Source: Cupriavidus sp.
GTDB lineage: Bacteria; Pseudomonadota; Gammaproteobacteria; Burkholderiales; Burkholderiaceae
Assembly: GCA_031180665.1 (NCBI GenBank)
Contig: JAPSLP010000008.1
Location: forward strand, 1-64,000
DNA length: 64,000 nucleotides
Reading direction: 5' to 3'
In this document: in pieces, positions 25,353 to 33,805 of the stretch
How the letters are laid out: each line of letters starts with the position of its first letter
How positions within the stretch are numbered: the first letter of the stretch is position 1
The notes under the pieces: generated by a model
What the model was told of the DNA's origin: nothing
Databases searched by the model: none
The model's input: only the letters and a program-made list of their open reading frames with translations
Program-made: the position numbers and the translations under genes

Positions 25353-25793
25353 ATGATCGTTCTTGACACCAATGTCCTGTCCGAGCTGCTGCGGCCATCG
25401 CCCGAGCCGAGCGTGACCGCATCGGTAGCCGCGCAGCCTGCCGCTTCGGTCTTTACGACCGCCGTGACGCGAGCCGAGCTTCTATACGGCGTTGCGTTGC
25501 TGCCGCCCGGTCGGCGTCGTGACGCCTTGCGGGCCGCGACAGTTGCGGTTCTCGATAAGGCAGTGTCCGGCAGGATTATCTCTTTCGACAATGATGCAGC
25601 CGATGCCTATGTCGAGGTGTCCGCCACGCGAAGAAAGCTGGGACGGCCCATCAGCCGATTCGATGCAATGATCGCCGCCATGGCGAGATCGAACGACGCC
25701 ATCGTCGCCACGCGAAACACCAAAGACTTCGATGACTGCGGTGTCGCTGTTGTCGATCCTTGGCAGCCGTCAGCCGGAACCGACGTGCGTTGA
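25353..25793 (+). CDS. vapC: VapC/FitB-type PIN-domain toxin
   Basis: A 146-residue PIN-domain ribonuclease. The four acidic positions of the active site are visible: D5 in VLDTNVLSE, E in RAELLYGV, D in FDAMIAAMA and D in TKDFDDCGV. The length and order after an RHH antitoxin are standard for type II systems. VapC-type toxins cut tRNA or rRNA when free of antitoxin. The pair sits between the manganese exporter and the urate hydroxylase gene without phage or transposon genes nearby. Confidence 0.92.
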   Translation: MIVLDTNVLSELLRPSPEPSVTASVAAQPAASVFTTAVTRAELLYGVALLPPGRRRDALRAATVAVLDKAVSGRIISFDNDAADAYVEVSATRRKLGRPISRFDAMIAAMARSNDAIVATRNTKDFDDCGVAVVDPWQPSAGTDVR

Positions 25794-25843
25794 TCCGCTG
25801 ATCCGCTGACATCGCTGCGTCAACGGATACAAGGCCATAAAAA

Positions 25844-25863
25844 AACGGGGCTTTCGCCCCGTT
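25844..25863 (-). terminator. Rho-independent terminator of puuD
   Basis: AACGGGGC-TTTC-GCCCCGTT, read on the minus strand, is followed by a seven-T run (plus-strand A-run at 25839-25845). It lies 73 bases beyond the puuD stop and between convergent genes, so it ends the uraH-puuD transcript and may also serve vapC. Confidence 0.9.
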
Positions 25864-25935
25864 CAAACCCTCGCCGGTCCGGTACTGCGGCCGCCGACTG
25901 CGCGGCCACCGGACCGTCGATCACCGATCGGTGGG

Positions 25936-27141
25936 TTATTGCGTCGTGTTGGCGCCGGCCTCGAACCACTGGCCGAGCAGCGCGCGCTCGTCGTCCGTGA
26001 TCTGCGTGACGTTGCCCAGCGGCATCGCCTTCTGCTGCACGGCCTGCTGATAGATCAGCTGGGCATGCCCCTTGATCTCGTCCGCGGTCTCGAGCTTGAT
26101 GCCCTTGGCCGCAGTCGGCATCATCTTCGGCGCTTCGGCATGGCACTGCACGCAGCGCGCGTTCATGATCTCCTGCACCTTGGCGAAGCTGACCTGGGTC
26201 GCGGTGGTGCCGTCCGGTTGCGCGGCCACCGGCTGGCGCGGCTGCGGAGCGATCATCACGGCGACCACGCCCAGCGCGGCAACGCCGGCGGCAGGCCACA
26301 GGATATTGATCTTGCCCTTGTGCTTGAGGATGAAGAACTGGCGGATCAGCACGCCGGCCAGCATGATCAGCACCAGCACGACCCAGTTGTACTTGTGCGC
26401 GTAGGTCATGCTGTAGTGGTTCGACAGCATCGCGAACAGCACCGGCAGCGTGAAATAGGTGTTATGCACGCTGCGCTGCTTGGCGTTCTTGCCATGGATC
26501 GGATCGACCGGCTTGCCTTCGCGCATCGCCGCGACGGTCTTGCGCTGCCCCGGGATGATCCACACCAGCACATTGGCGCTCATGATGGTGGCGATCATCG
26601 CGCCGGTCAGCAGGAACGCCGCACGGCCCGAGAACAGATGGCAGGCCACATAGGCGGCCAGCACCACGTACAGCGCCACCAGGATGCCCACCACGCGATC
26701 GTTCTTGAACACGCGGCAGATGCAGTCGTAGACCACCCAGCCCACCAACAGATACGCCAGAGCTAATCCGACCGCCGCACCCGGCGACATGTCGTAGACG
26801 TTCTTGTCGATCAGGAACGTGCTGGCGTTGAACAGGTACAGCACCACCAGCAGCGCGAAGCCCGTCATCCAGGTCGAATACGACTCCCAGTAGAACCAGT
26901 GCAGGTTCTCGGGCAGCTTCTTCGGCGCGGTCAGGTATTTCTGCGGGTTGTAGAAGCCGCCGCCGTGCACGGCCCATAGTTCGCCGCCGACGCCCTTGTC
27001 CACCAGGTCGCGATCGACGGGCTTTTGCAGGCTGTTGTCCAGCCAGACGAAGTAGAACGACGAGCCGATCCACGCGATCGCGGTGATCACGTGGGCCCAG
27101 CGCAGCAGCAGATTGGCCCAGTCGAGAATATAGCCTTCCAT
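25936..27141 (-). CDS. puuD: Membrane urate hydroxylase with C-terminal cytochrome c domain
   Basis: A 401-residue integral membrane protein of the PuuD family, which oxidises urate to 5-hydroxyisourate and passes electrons to a cytochrome instead of oxygen. Eight or so membrane segments fill residues 1-330 (LLLRWAHVITAIAWIGSSFY near the start). The C-terminal region has the haem-binding CVQCH after IMNARC and the later PLGNVTQITDDERALLG, giving Met/His haem ligation. It replaces the soluble cofactor-free uricase. The ATG at 27141 begins the conserved MEGYILDWANLLLRW. It follows uraH by 31 bases. Confidence 0.93.
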   Translation of the reverse strand: MEGYILDWANLLLRWAHVITAIAWIGSSFYFVWLDNSLQKPVDRDLVDKGVGGELWAVHGGGFYNPQKYLTAPKKLPENLHWFYWESYSTWMTGFALLVVLYLFNASTFLIDKNVYDMSPGAAVGLALAYLLVGWVVYDCICRVFKNDRVVGILVALYVVLAAYVACHLFSGRAAFLLTGAMIATIMSANVLVWIIPGQRKTVAAMREGKPVDPIHGKNAKQRSVHNTYFTLPVLFAMLSNHYSMTYAHKYNWVVLVLIMLAGVLIRQFFILKHKGKINILWPAAGVAALGVVAVMIAPQPRQPVAAQPDGTTATQVSFAKVQEIMNARCVQCHAEAPKMMPTAAKGIKLETADEIKGHAQLIYQQAVQQKAMPLGNVTQITDDERALLGQWFEAGANTTQ

Positions 27142-27172
27142 CTCTTGTCTCCTGTTTCCCTCGCTGCGCGAA

Positions 27173-27526
27173 TCAGCTGCCGCGGTAGGTCGAATACGAC
27201 CACGGCGACACCAGCAGCGGCACGTGGTAATGCGCATTCGTATCGGCAATGCCGAAACGCAGCGTCACCACGTCGAGAAAGGCGGGCTCGGGCAACTGCA
27301 CGCCGCGCGCGCGGAAATAATCGCCGGCGCCGAATTCGAGTTCATAGACGCCGACGGCAAAGTCGGCGCCCTCGAGCAGCGGCTGATCGCAACGGCCGTC
27401 GTGATTGGTCACAACGGTCTTCAGCGTTTCGCGGCGATTGTCAACAATTTTGGAAAGCGTAATCGACAGGCCTTGGCCGGGAATGCCTGCGGCGGTGTCG
27501 AGAACGTGGGTGGTCAAGCGTCCCAT
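27173..27526 (-). CDS. uraH: 5-Hydroxyisourate hydrolase (transthyretin-like)
   Basis: A 117-residue enzyme that hydrolyses 5-hydroxyisourate to OHCU. Family marks: MGRLTTHVLDTAAG at the N-terminus (active-site His7), NHDGRCDQPLLEG with the catalytic Arg, HYHVPLLVSPWSYSTYRGS at the C-terminus, ending in the diagnostic YRGS. The start is set at 27526; extending to 27580 would add unconserved residues. A TTGTCAACAA sequence inside the gene (27438-27447) matches the operators upstream of the GntR gene. Confidence 0.95.
   Translation of the reverse strand: MGRLTTHVLDTAAGIPGQGLSITLSKIVDNRRETLKTVVTNHDGRCDQPLLEGADFAVGVYELEFGAGDYFRARGVQLPEPAFLDVVTLRFGIADTNAHYHVPLLVSPWSYSTYRGS
27438..27447. promoter_or_regulatory. 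GntR-type operator TTGTCAACAA inside uraH
   Basis: An exact copy of the intergenic 27751 site, and extended similarity continues (ATTGTCAACAATTTTGGA versus ATTGTCAACAATTTTTGGA). Here it lies within uraH codons, about 80 bases after the gene's start. Confidence 0.55.
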
Positions 27527-27718
27527 GGTCTGGTTCCTTAGCACGTGGGTGGTGAGAGGCGCCGCTGCCTTCACTAGCACCCTTTGTGGGTAGGGTGCCC
27601 GCTCGGTACGTCATTTCAACGCATCCCGGCGCAGAACTGGTGCATGGCGACAATGCGCTGCACCAATCCGGATGACAACTGCGGGATTACCCGTAGTTGT
27701 CGAAAACCTGGTTTGGTT

Positions 27719-27728
27719 TTGTTGACAA
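27719..27728. promoter_or_regulatory. GntR-type operator TTGTTGACAA
   Basis: Fits TTGT-N2-ACAA, the pattern typical of FCD-class GntR regulators. It is the reverse complement of the 27751 copy and centred 32 bases (three helical turns) from it, in the gap between divergent uraH and gntR. Confidence 0.65.
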
Positions 27729-27750
27729 TATTGAATCCACAACCAAATAA

Positions 27751-27760
27751 TTGTCAACAA
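27751..27760. promoter_or_regulatory. GntR-type operator TTGTCAACAA
   Basis: Second intergenic TTGT-N2-ACAA copy, 58 bases upstream of the GntR start. A degenerate TTGTCGAAAA lies at 27697-27706. Confidence 0.65.
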
Positions 27761-27818
27761 TTTTTGGATCGGTGCCTCGGACGAGGCGCGGCCCGATCCT
27801 CCACCAGCGGGTGCCACG

Positions 27819-28559
27819 ATGTCCAAGACTCTCAAGCTGATTGCCGGCGCCGATGACGGCGCCGCGCCCAACGAAACGAAGCCGCGCAAGGGCTCGGTCG
27901 AGGAGCGCATGTATCACGAGATCTACGACGCGATCATGGAGCATCGGCTGCCGCCGCGCACCAAGCTGACCGAGCATTCGCTTTGCGAGATCTATGCCAC
28001 CGCGCGCCACACCGTGCGCAAGGTGCTGGCCCGTCTCGCGGCCGACGGCATGGTGGACCTGGAGCCCAATCGCGGCGCCTTCATCGCCAGCCCTTCCACC
28101 GACGAGGCGCACGACATGTTCGAACTGCGCCAGATGCTGGAGCGCGCGGTGCTGGAGAAGCTCGCGGCCCAGCGCAATGTCCGCACCGTGATCGCGCCGG
28201 TGCGCCAGATGGTCCAGCAGGAGCGGCAGGCCTTCCTGAACAACGAGCGGCCCAAGTGGATCCGCCTGTCGGCCGAATTCCATACCGCGCTCGCCGAGCT
28301 GTCCGGCAACGCGCTGCTGGTCACGATGATGCGCCGCCTGGTGTCGCGCACCACGCTGATGATCGCCAGCGTCGAGGCGCCGGGCAACAACGCCTGTTCC
28401 TTCGACGAACACGAGGCCATTCTCGATGCGCTGGAACAGGGCGACGCCGCCCTGGCGCAATCGCGCATGGCGCACCATCTCGGCGCCTGCGCCGACCGCG
28501 TACAGCCCGACGACCCGGGCAGCTTCGACCTTCGCAGCGTGCTCGGACGCTCCACCTAG
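27819..28559 (+). CDS. GntR family (FCD) regulator of urate catabolism
   Basis: A 246-residue regulator. The GntR winged helix covers residues about 28-95 (MYHEIYDAIMEHRLPPRTKL; ATARHTVRKVLARLAADGMV), and the all-helical FCD domain follows with its metal/ligand residues in LSAEFHTALAELSGN and FDEHEAILDALEQGD. It is divergent from uraH-puuD and directly upstream of the permease, puuE and uraD genes, with TTGTNNACAA sites in its own leader. It probably represses the urate genes until a purine intermediate binds. Confidence 0.9.
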   Translation: MSKTLKLIAGADDGAAPNETKPRKGSVEERMYHEIYDAIMEHRLPPRTKLTEHSLCEIYATARHTVRKVLARLAADGMVDLEPNRGAFIASPSTDEAHDMFELRQMLERAVLEKLAAQRNVRTVIAPVRQMVQQERQAFLNNERPKWIRLSAEFHTALAELSGNALLVTMMRRLVSRTTLMIASVEAPGNNACSFDEHEAILDALEQGDAALAQSRMAHHLGACADRVQPDDPGSFDLRSVLGRST

Positions 28560-28737
28560 CACGCTGTTCCACCCTGCCGGCGCCCCGCCCAGCCTTCGCA
28601 GCCCGCCCAGCCACGCGCACCCTCGCAGGTGCCGGCCGCGGGCCCAGCCCGGATCGTTCCGAACGATCGGGCCGGACGCACCAGAAGGCATGCGCACGCC
28701 AAGCAAACGTCCAACCATCGGAGAGGAGACAAACACA

Positions 28738-30144
28738 ATGACAAGCGCAAGCACCACGGTCCCCACGGACCTGACCAACGAGCGGCTGCCCTCGGGGCGG
28801 CTGCTCGCGCTCGGGCTGCAGCATGTACTGGTGATGTACGCGGGCACCGTGGCGGTGCCGCTGATCGTCGGCGGCGCACTGAAGCTGCCGAAGGACCAGC
28901 TGGCCTTCCTGATCAACGCCGACCTGTTCGCCGCCGGCATCGCCACGCTGATCCAGGCGTTCGGCTTCTGGAAGTTCGGCATCCGGCTGCCGGTGATGAT
29001 GGGGGTGACCTTCGCCTCGGTGGCGCCGATGATCGCGATCGGCACCGATCCCAATATCGGGCTGCTGGGCATCTACGGCGCGGTGATCGCGTCCGGGCTG
29101 TTCGGCATCCTGATTGCGCCGATGATGGGCCGCATGCTGGGCCTGTTCCCGCCGGTGGTGACCGGCACGGTGATCACGCTGATCGGCGTGTCGCTGATGC
29201 GGGTCGGCATCAACTGGGCGGCCGGCGGCCAGCCCACCACGCGCGCGGTGATCGACGGCGTGGTCAAGGAGGTGCCCAACCTCGCCTACGGCGACCTGAC
29301 CAATCTGGGCATCGCCGGGGCGGTGCTGGTCATCATCCTGCTGCTGACCAAGTACGGCCGCGGCCTGGTGTCGAACTGCGCGGTGCTGCTGGGCATCGTC
29401 GCCGGCACGCTGATCGCGATGGCGATGGGCAAGGTGTCGTTCGAAGGCCTGCACGAGGCCAGCTATGTGGCGGTCATCACGCCGCTGCATTTCGGCATGC
29501 CGACCTTCCACTTCTCCGCGATCCTGTCGATGTGCATCGTGATGGTGATCACGCTGGTCGAATCGACCGGCATGTTCCTTGCACTGGCGGACATCACCGG
29601 CAAGCGGCTGTCCAACGCCGACCTGACGCGCGGCCTGCGCGCCGACGGCCTGGGTACGGTGATCGGCGGCGTGTTCAATACCTTCCCGTACACCTCGTTC
29701 TCGCAGAACGTCGGCCTGGTCACGGTGACCGGCGTGCGTTCGCGCTATGTCGCCGCCGCGGGCGGCCTGATCCTGATCGCCTTCGGCCTGTTCCCCAAGA
29801 TGGCGCACGTGGTCGCCTCGGTGCCCCAGTTCGTGCTGGGCGGCGCCGGCATCGTGATGTTCGGCATGGTGGCCGCGACCGGCATCCGCATCCTGGGCTC
29901 GTGCGATTTCAACCGCAACCGCCACAACCTGTTCATCGTCGCGATCTCGATCGGCTTCGGCATGATCCCGACGCTGTCGCCGACCTTCTTCCAGTACCTG
30001 CCGAGCTGGACGCATGCGATCACGCACAGCGGCATCGTGCTGGGCACGGTGGTCGCGGTGGCGCTGAACCTGTTCTACAACGGCATCCAGTCGGCCGACG
30101 AAGCGATGCGCAACGCGGCCGCCAATACCCACGGCACGGAATGA
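28738..30144 (+). CDS. NCS2 urate/xanthine permease
   Basis: A 468-residue nucleobase:cation symporter-2 with about 12-14 membrane segments. The TM1 motif QHVLVMYAGTVAVPLIVGG with its His, and the family signature SQNVGLVTVTGVRSRY (QNxGxxxxT) are intact; the TG after the signature and the NCS2 subgroup pattern suit uric acid or xanthine rather than uracil. It imports the substrate of the surrounding pathway. It is 178 bases after gntR and is followed by a strong hairpin before puuE. Confidence 0.93.
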   Translation: MTSASTTVPTDLTNERLPSGRLLALGLQHVLVMYAGTVAVPLIVGGALKLPKDQLAFLINADLFAAGIATLIQAFGFWKFGIRLPVMMGVTFASVAPMIAIGTDPNIGLLGIYGAVIASGLFGILIAPMMGRMLGLFPPVVTGTVITLIGVSLMRVGINWAAGGQPTTRAVIDGVVKEVPNLAYGDLTNLGIAGAVLVIILLLTKYGRGLVSNCAVLLGIVAGTLIAMAMGKVSFEGLHEASYVAVITPLHFGMPTFHFSAILSMCIVMVITLVESTGMFLALADITGKRLSNADLTRGLRADGLGTVIGGVFNTFPYTSFSQNVGLVTVTGVRSRYVAAAGGLILIAFGLFPKMAHVVASVPQFVLGGAGIVMFGMVAATGIRILGSCDFNRNRHNLFIVAISIGFGMIPTLSPTFFQYLPSWTHAITHSGIVLGTVVAVALNLFYNGIQSADEAMRNAAANTHGTE

Positions 30145-30160
30145 GGCCAGCCGTGCGATT

Positions 30161-30192
30161 GCCCGTGCCGTCGCCTCGGCGACGGCACGGGC
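30161..30192 (+). terminator. 32-base near-perfect palindrome between permease and puuE
   Basis: GCCCGTGCCGTCGCC (30161-30175) and GGCGACGGCACGGGC (30178-30192) form a 15-base stem without mismatch. A short T-run (TTTT) comes only 24 bases later. It could partially end transcription after the permease or stabilise the mRNA end. Confidence 0.7.
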
Positions 30193-30238
30193 CGGGTCGA
30201 TGCCGTGCGGCCTGTTTTGACAAACCCGAGTGACCCTG

Positions 30239-31189
30239 ATGACAAACCATAACTATCCACGCGATCTGATCGGTTACGGCAGCCAGCCGCCGCACGCCCA
30301 ATGGCCGGGCGGCGCGCGCGTGGCGCTGCAGTTCGTGCTCAATTACGAGGAAGGCGGCGAAAACTGCGTGCTGCACGGCGACGCGGCCTCCGAGCAGTTC
30401 CTCTCCGAGATCGTCGGCGCGGCGGCCTACCCCGACCGCCACATGAGCATGGAGAGCATCTACGAATACGGCTCGCGTGCCGGCGTCTGGCGCATCCTGC
30501 GCGAGTTCGAGCAGCGCGGCCTGCCGCTGACCATCTTCGGCGTATCGATGGCCCTGCAGCGCCATCCCGAGCTGACCCGCGCCTTCGTCGAGCTGGGCCA
30601 CGAGATCGCCTGCCACGGCTGGCGCTGGATCCACTACCAGAACATCGACGAGGCCACCGAGCGCGAGCACATGCGCATCGCGATGCAGATCATCCGCGAG
30701 CTGACCGGCCTCGCGCCGCTGGGCTGGTACACCGGCCGCGACAGCCCCAACACGCGGCGCCTGGTGGTCGAGCACGGCGGCTTCGTCTACGACTCGGACT
30801 ACTACGGCGACGATCTGCCGTTCTGGACCGAGGTGCAGACGAGCAACGGCGAGACGAAACCGCATCTGGTGGTGCCCTACACGCTGGACTCGAACGACAT
30901 GCGCTTTGCCACGCCGCAGGGCTTCAACACCGGCGAGCAGTTCTTCCAGTATCTGAAGGACGCGTTCGACGTGCTGTACGCCGAAGGCGACCCGCAGGGG
31001 CTGAACCAGCCCAAGATGCTGTCGATCGGCATGCATTGCCGGCTGCTGGGCCGCCCCGGGCGCTTTCGCGCGCTGCAGCGTTTCCTGGACTACGTGCAGT
31101 CGCACGACAAGGTCTGGATCGCGCGCCGCATCGACATCGCGCGGCACTGGATCGAGACGCATCCGTACGCGGCCCAGGCCCCGCGGTAA
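30239..31189 (+). CDS. puuE: Allantoinase PuuE (polysaccharide-deacetylase fold)
   Basis: A 316-residue metal-independent allantoinase that opens allantoin to allantoate. It has the NodB-like fold with PDRHMSMESIYEYGSRAG, GHEIACHGWRWIHYQ, RDSPNTRRLVVEHGGFVYDSDYYGDDLPF-type segments (cited in part) and HCRLLGRPGRF. It is unrelated to the amidohydrolase allantoinase AllB. The ATG at 30239 is preferred to an in-frame GTG at 30230. It is followed by uraD after 37 bases. Confidence 0.94.
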   Translation: MTNHNYPRDLIGYGSQPPHAQWPGGARVALQFVLNYEEGGENCVLHGDAASEQFLSEIVGAAAYPDRHMSMESIYEYGSRAGVWRILREFEQRGLPLTIFGVSMALQRHPELTRAFVELGHEIACHGWRWIHYQNIDEATEREHMRIAMQIIRELTGLAPLGWYTGRDSPNTRRLVVEHGGFVYDSDYYGDDLPFWTEVQTSNGETKPHLVVPYTLDSNDMRFATPQGFNTGEQFFQYLKDAFDVLYAEGDPQGLNQPKMLSIGMHCRLLGRPGRFRALQRFLDYVQSHDKVWIARRIDIARHWIETHPYAAQAPR

Positions 31190-31226
31190 TGCCGCCCTTC
31201 TCCGAACCCAACACCCGAGTCCCGAC

Positions 31227-31739
31227 GTGACCTACACCCTCTCCCAACTGAACGCGATGCCGTCCGCCGAATTCGTGCAGGCGCTCGGCGGCATCTATGA
31301 ACACTCGCCCTGGGTCGCCGCAAGCGCCGCGCAGCAGCGCCCCTTCACCGATCGCCAGGCCCTGGCGGCGGCGATGCGCGCCGCCGTGGACCAGGCCGGC
31401 GAAGCGGCCCAGCTCAAGCTGGTGCGCGCCCACCCGGAACTGGCCGGCAAGGCCGCGGTGCGTGGCGAGCTGACCGAAGAATCGACGCGCGAACAGAGCG
31501 GCGCCGGGCTGAATCAATGCACGCCGGAGGAATTCGAACGGCTGCAGGCATTGAATGCCCGCTACAACGAGAAATTCGGCTTCCCGTTCATTCTCGCGGT
31601 ACGCGGCTACGATCGCGCCGGCATCATCAACGAGTTCGCAAGACGCATCGAGAATTCGCCGGCCGACGAGTTGCAAACATGCATCAACCAGATCCATCGG
31701 ATTGCCCAGTTCCGTCTCGACGACTTAGTATCCGGCTGA
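31227..31739 (+). CDS. uraD: OHCU decarboxylase
   Basis: A 170-residue enzyme that decarboxylates 2-oxo-4-hydroxy-4-carboxy-5-ureidoimidazoline to S-allantoin. The catalytic His is in RAHPELAGKAA, the SGAGLNQCTPEEFERLQALN segment and the GFPFILAVRGYDR strand are conserved, as is the terminal EFARRIENSPADE. Translation starts at GTG (31227). UraH upstream supplies its substrate and PuuE uses its product, so puuE-uraD is functionally complete with uraH-puuD. Confidence 0.95.
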   Translation: MTYTLSQLNAMPSAEFVQALGGIYEHSPWVAASAAQQRPFTDRQALAAAMRAAVDQAGEAAQLKLVRAHPELAGKAAVRGELTEESTREQSGAGLNQCTPEEFERLQALNARYNEKFGFPFILAVRGYDRAGIINEFARRIENSPADELQTCINQIHRIAQFRLDDLVSG

Positions 31740-31785
31740 GTCGAAATTCCCCCCGCATGGAACATGCGCATGGAGCAAGACCACG

Positions 31786-31831
31786 CATCGGGCAAGGCCC
31801 CGGCAATCGATCGCCGGCGCCCTGCCCGATG
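31786..31831 (+). terminator. Long stem-loop after uraD
   Basis: CATCGGGCA (31786-31794) pairs with TGCCCGATG (31823-31831), and inner CCGGC/GCCGG extend the stem. It lies 46 bases after the uraD stop. No T-run follows; it is a probable transcript end or processing site before the porin gene. Confidence 0.5.
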
Positions 31832-31970
31832 ACACGATGAACGGCGCCCGAAGCCAGCGCCGTCCGCCGCCGGCACCCTCGCCACCGATGCCGGCGGTCA
31901 TACCAAAAAGAGAACCCGTCAGGGACCCAGTACACAACGTTCCAACAGGATCAAACCACGGAGGTCTTTC

Positions 31971-33035
31971 ATGCAGAAGCAGTTCAAGTTGGCGGCACTG
32001 GCCGCGGCCCTTTTCAGCGGCGCGGCCATGGCGCAATCGAGCGTCACGCTCTACGGCCAGGTCGACATGTTCGTCGGCGCGGTCAAGAGCCCGGGCACCG
32101 GCGAGCGCGCCTGGGTCGCCAATTCGGGTGGCATGCAAACGTCGTACTGGGGGATCAAGGGCGCCGAGGATCTGGGCGGCGGTCTCAAGGCGATCTTCGA
32201 CCTGAACGGTTTCTATCGCACCGATAACGGCCGCACCGGCCGCTTCGACGGCGATGCGATGTTCAGCCGCAATGCCTACGTCGGTCTGCAGAGCGACCGC
32301 GCCGGTACGCTCAAGCTCGGCCGCAACACCACGCCGTATTTCATCTCGACCATCCTGTTCAACCCGCTGGTCGATTCGTACGTGTTCTCGCCGGCGATCT
32401 TCCACACCTATTTCACGGCCACCAATGGCACCGTGTTCGATCCGGGCATCATCGGCGATTCGGGCTGGAGCAATTCGCTGGTCTATTCGACGCCGACCTT
32501 CGGCGGCCTGACCGCCAACCTGATCTATTCGTTCGGCGAACAGGCGGGCGCCACCGGCCGCAACAAGTGGGGCGGCAACCTGATGTATTTCAACGGCCCG
32601 CTCGCCGCGACGGTGGCCTTCCAGCAGGTCAAGTTCAACAACGTGCCGGGCGATGTCACCTCGCCCGCCACGCTGGCCGGCTTCGACAAGCAGAACGCGG
32701 TGCTGGCCGGCCTGTCGTACGACTTCAAGGTGGTCAAGCTGTTCGCCCAGGGCCAGTACATCAAGAGCGACGTGACCAATACCACCGGCGACATCAAGCA
32801 CACCAGCGGCCAGATCGGTGCCTCGGTACCCATCGGCGCCGGCAGCCTGCTCGCTTCGTATGGCTACGCGAAGGCCGAGAACAATGTCGACGACTTCAAG
32901 CGCAACACCTTCGCGATCGCTTACGACTACAACCTGTCCAAGCGCACCGACGTGTATGCCGCTTACTTCTACGACAAGATCACCGGCGCGGAGCACGGCG
33001 ATTCGTTCGGTGTCGGCATTCGCCACAAGTTCTGA
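31971..33035 (+). CDS. Gram-negative general porin
   Basis: A 354-residue outer-membrane trimeric porin. The signal peptide is MQKQFKLAALAAALFSGAAM plus Ala, cleaved before QSSVTLYGQVD, the hallmark start of beta-proteobacterial porins. The sequence alternates in beta-strand fashion and ends RHKF with the C-terminal Phe needed for assembly. A GGAGG site precedes the ATG. Its place after the purine genes hints at a role in uptake of purines or allantoin, but the pore selectivity cannot be read. Confidence 0.93.
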   Translation: MQKQFKLAALAAALFSGAAMAQSSVTLYGQVDMFVGAVKSPGTGERAWVANSGGMQTSYWGIKGAEDLGGGLKAIFDLNGFYRTDNGRTGRFDGDAMFSRNAYVGLQSDRAGTLKLGRNTTPYFISTILFNPLVDSYVFSPAIFHTYFTATNGTVFDPGIIGDSGWSNSLVYSTPTFGGLTANLIYSFGEQAGATGRNKWGGNLMYFNGPLAATVAFQQVKFNNVPGDVTSPATLAGFDKQNAVLAGLSYDFKVVKLFAQGQYIKSDVTNTTGDIKHTSGQIGASVPIGAGSLLASYGYAKAENNVDDFKRNTFAIAYDYNLSKRTDVYAAYFYDKITGAEHGDSFGVGIRHKF

Positions 33036-33075
33036 TCAGGGGCGGGCCTGAACGGCCCGCGTTGGCCCTCTCGCC

Positions 33076-33187
33076 TTGCCCTCTCCCCGGCCCTTTCCCG
33101 CAAGCGGAGAGGGAGAACACCTCAGGGACGTGCTGCTGGTTTTCTCCCCTCTCCCGCTTGCGGGAGAGGGGCCGGGGGAGAGGGCAA
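33076..33187. repeat. REP-like nested palindromes
   Basis: Outer arms TTGCCCTCTCCCCGGCCC (33076-33093) and its near reverse complement at 33169-33187 enclose a second perfect hairpin, CCCCTCTCCCGC-TT-GCGGGAGAGGGG (33146-33171), and an imperfect one at 33091-33113. Such elements are typical of extragenic repeats in this group. Confidence 0.8.
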
Positions 33188-33316
33188 CAGCGCCCCACGT
33201 ACTGCGGCGCAACGCCGCAGCACCGCACCACTTCCCTCTGTTGCCCGTTGCAACGCAACACCTTTTCCCTGCTGCCGCGGCGGGAATGACCGACTTCACC
33301 TCATAGGCTCATTCAA

Positions 33317-33346
33317 TTGGCAGGGCCCAGGACGAATGGCTACATT
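33317..33346 (+). promoter_or_regulatory. Candidate promoter of the small gene at 33388
   Basis: TTGGCA and TACATT separated by 18 bases, ending 41 bases before the small gene's ATG. Confidence 0.45.
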
Positions 33347-33387
33347 GAACGTCCAGACCACGATTAGCCAAACGAGAGAGGTGACTC

Positions 33388-33633
33388 ATGCGGCGATACG
33401 CAAAGACCCGGTCGGAGTTGATGGCGATCCTCAACCAGTGCCTCGATAACAATCCGGAATGCGGCGAGTGCGAATTGCATGCGGTACGCGTGCACCAGCC
33501 CGACCATACGGGATGCAATTGGAGCGCCGAGGTGGACTTTCCCCGCGCGGCCGAAGATAGCGTGTCGATGCAATTGCGCGCGGCGAAGTCGATCATCGTC
33601 GACATACGCCAGCAGTACAACGTATTGCAGTAG
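33388..33633 (+). CDS. Small conserved hypothetical protein (81 aa)
   Basis: An 81-residue soluble protein starting MRRYAKTRSELMAILNQCLD after a GAGAGAGG ribosome-binding site and a plausible promoter. It has three Cys residues clustered at positions about 18-28 (CLDNNPECGECELHAV) plus one at WSAEV's left side, which might bind metal. No family is recognised. The dedicated promoter and Shine-Dalgarno site argue that it is a real gene. Confidence 0.65.
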   Translation: MRRYAKTRSELMAILNQCLDNNPECGECELHAVRVHQPDHTGCNWSAEVDFPRAAEDSVSMQLRAAKSIIVDIRQQYNVLQ

Positions 33634-33743
33634 CTCGGCGTTCCGCCAATACGCTGCTGCGCAGCAGAGCACCGCAGCGGCGCACCGCAGCAGCAAGGCA
33701 GTACCGAATATCGGGCACCCACGCGACGGAGTGTCGCAATGAA

Positions 33744-33770
33744 AAAAGCCGGGCACGCAGCCCGGCTTTT
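33744..33770. terminator. Bidirectional Rho-independent terminator
   Basis: AAAAGCCGGGC-ACGCA-GCCCGGCTTTT: an 11-base stem with A-run and T-run on the two sides. It sits between the convergent small gene (plus) and maeB (minus) and can serve both. Confidence 0.93.
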
Positions 33771-33805
33771 CATTTGGATCGGTCGCCGATCAACGGCTCG
33801 GCAGC

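Larger units (their letters stand above)
33036..33387. other. Gene-free region with REP-like palindromes
   Basis: This 352-base gap between the porin and the small conserved gene holds GC-rich palindromes at 33076-33187 and a candidate promoter at 33317-33346. No coding region is supported in it. Confidence 0.6.
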
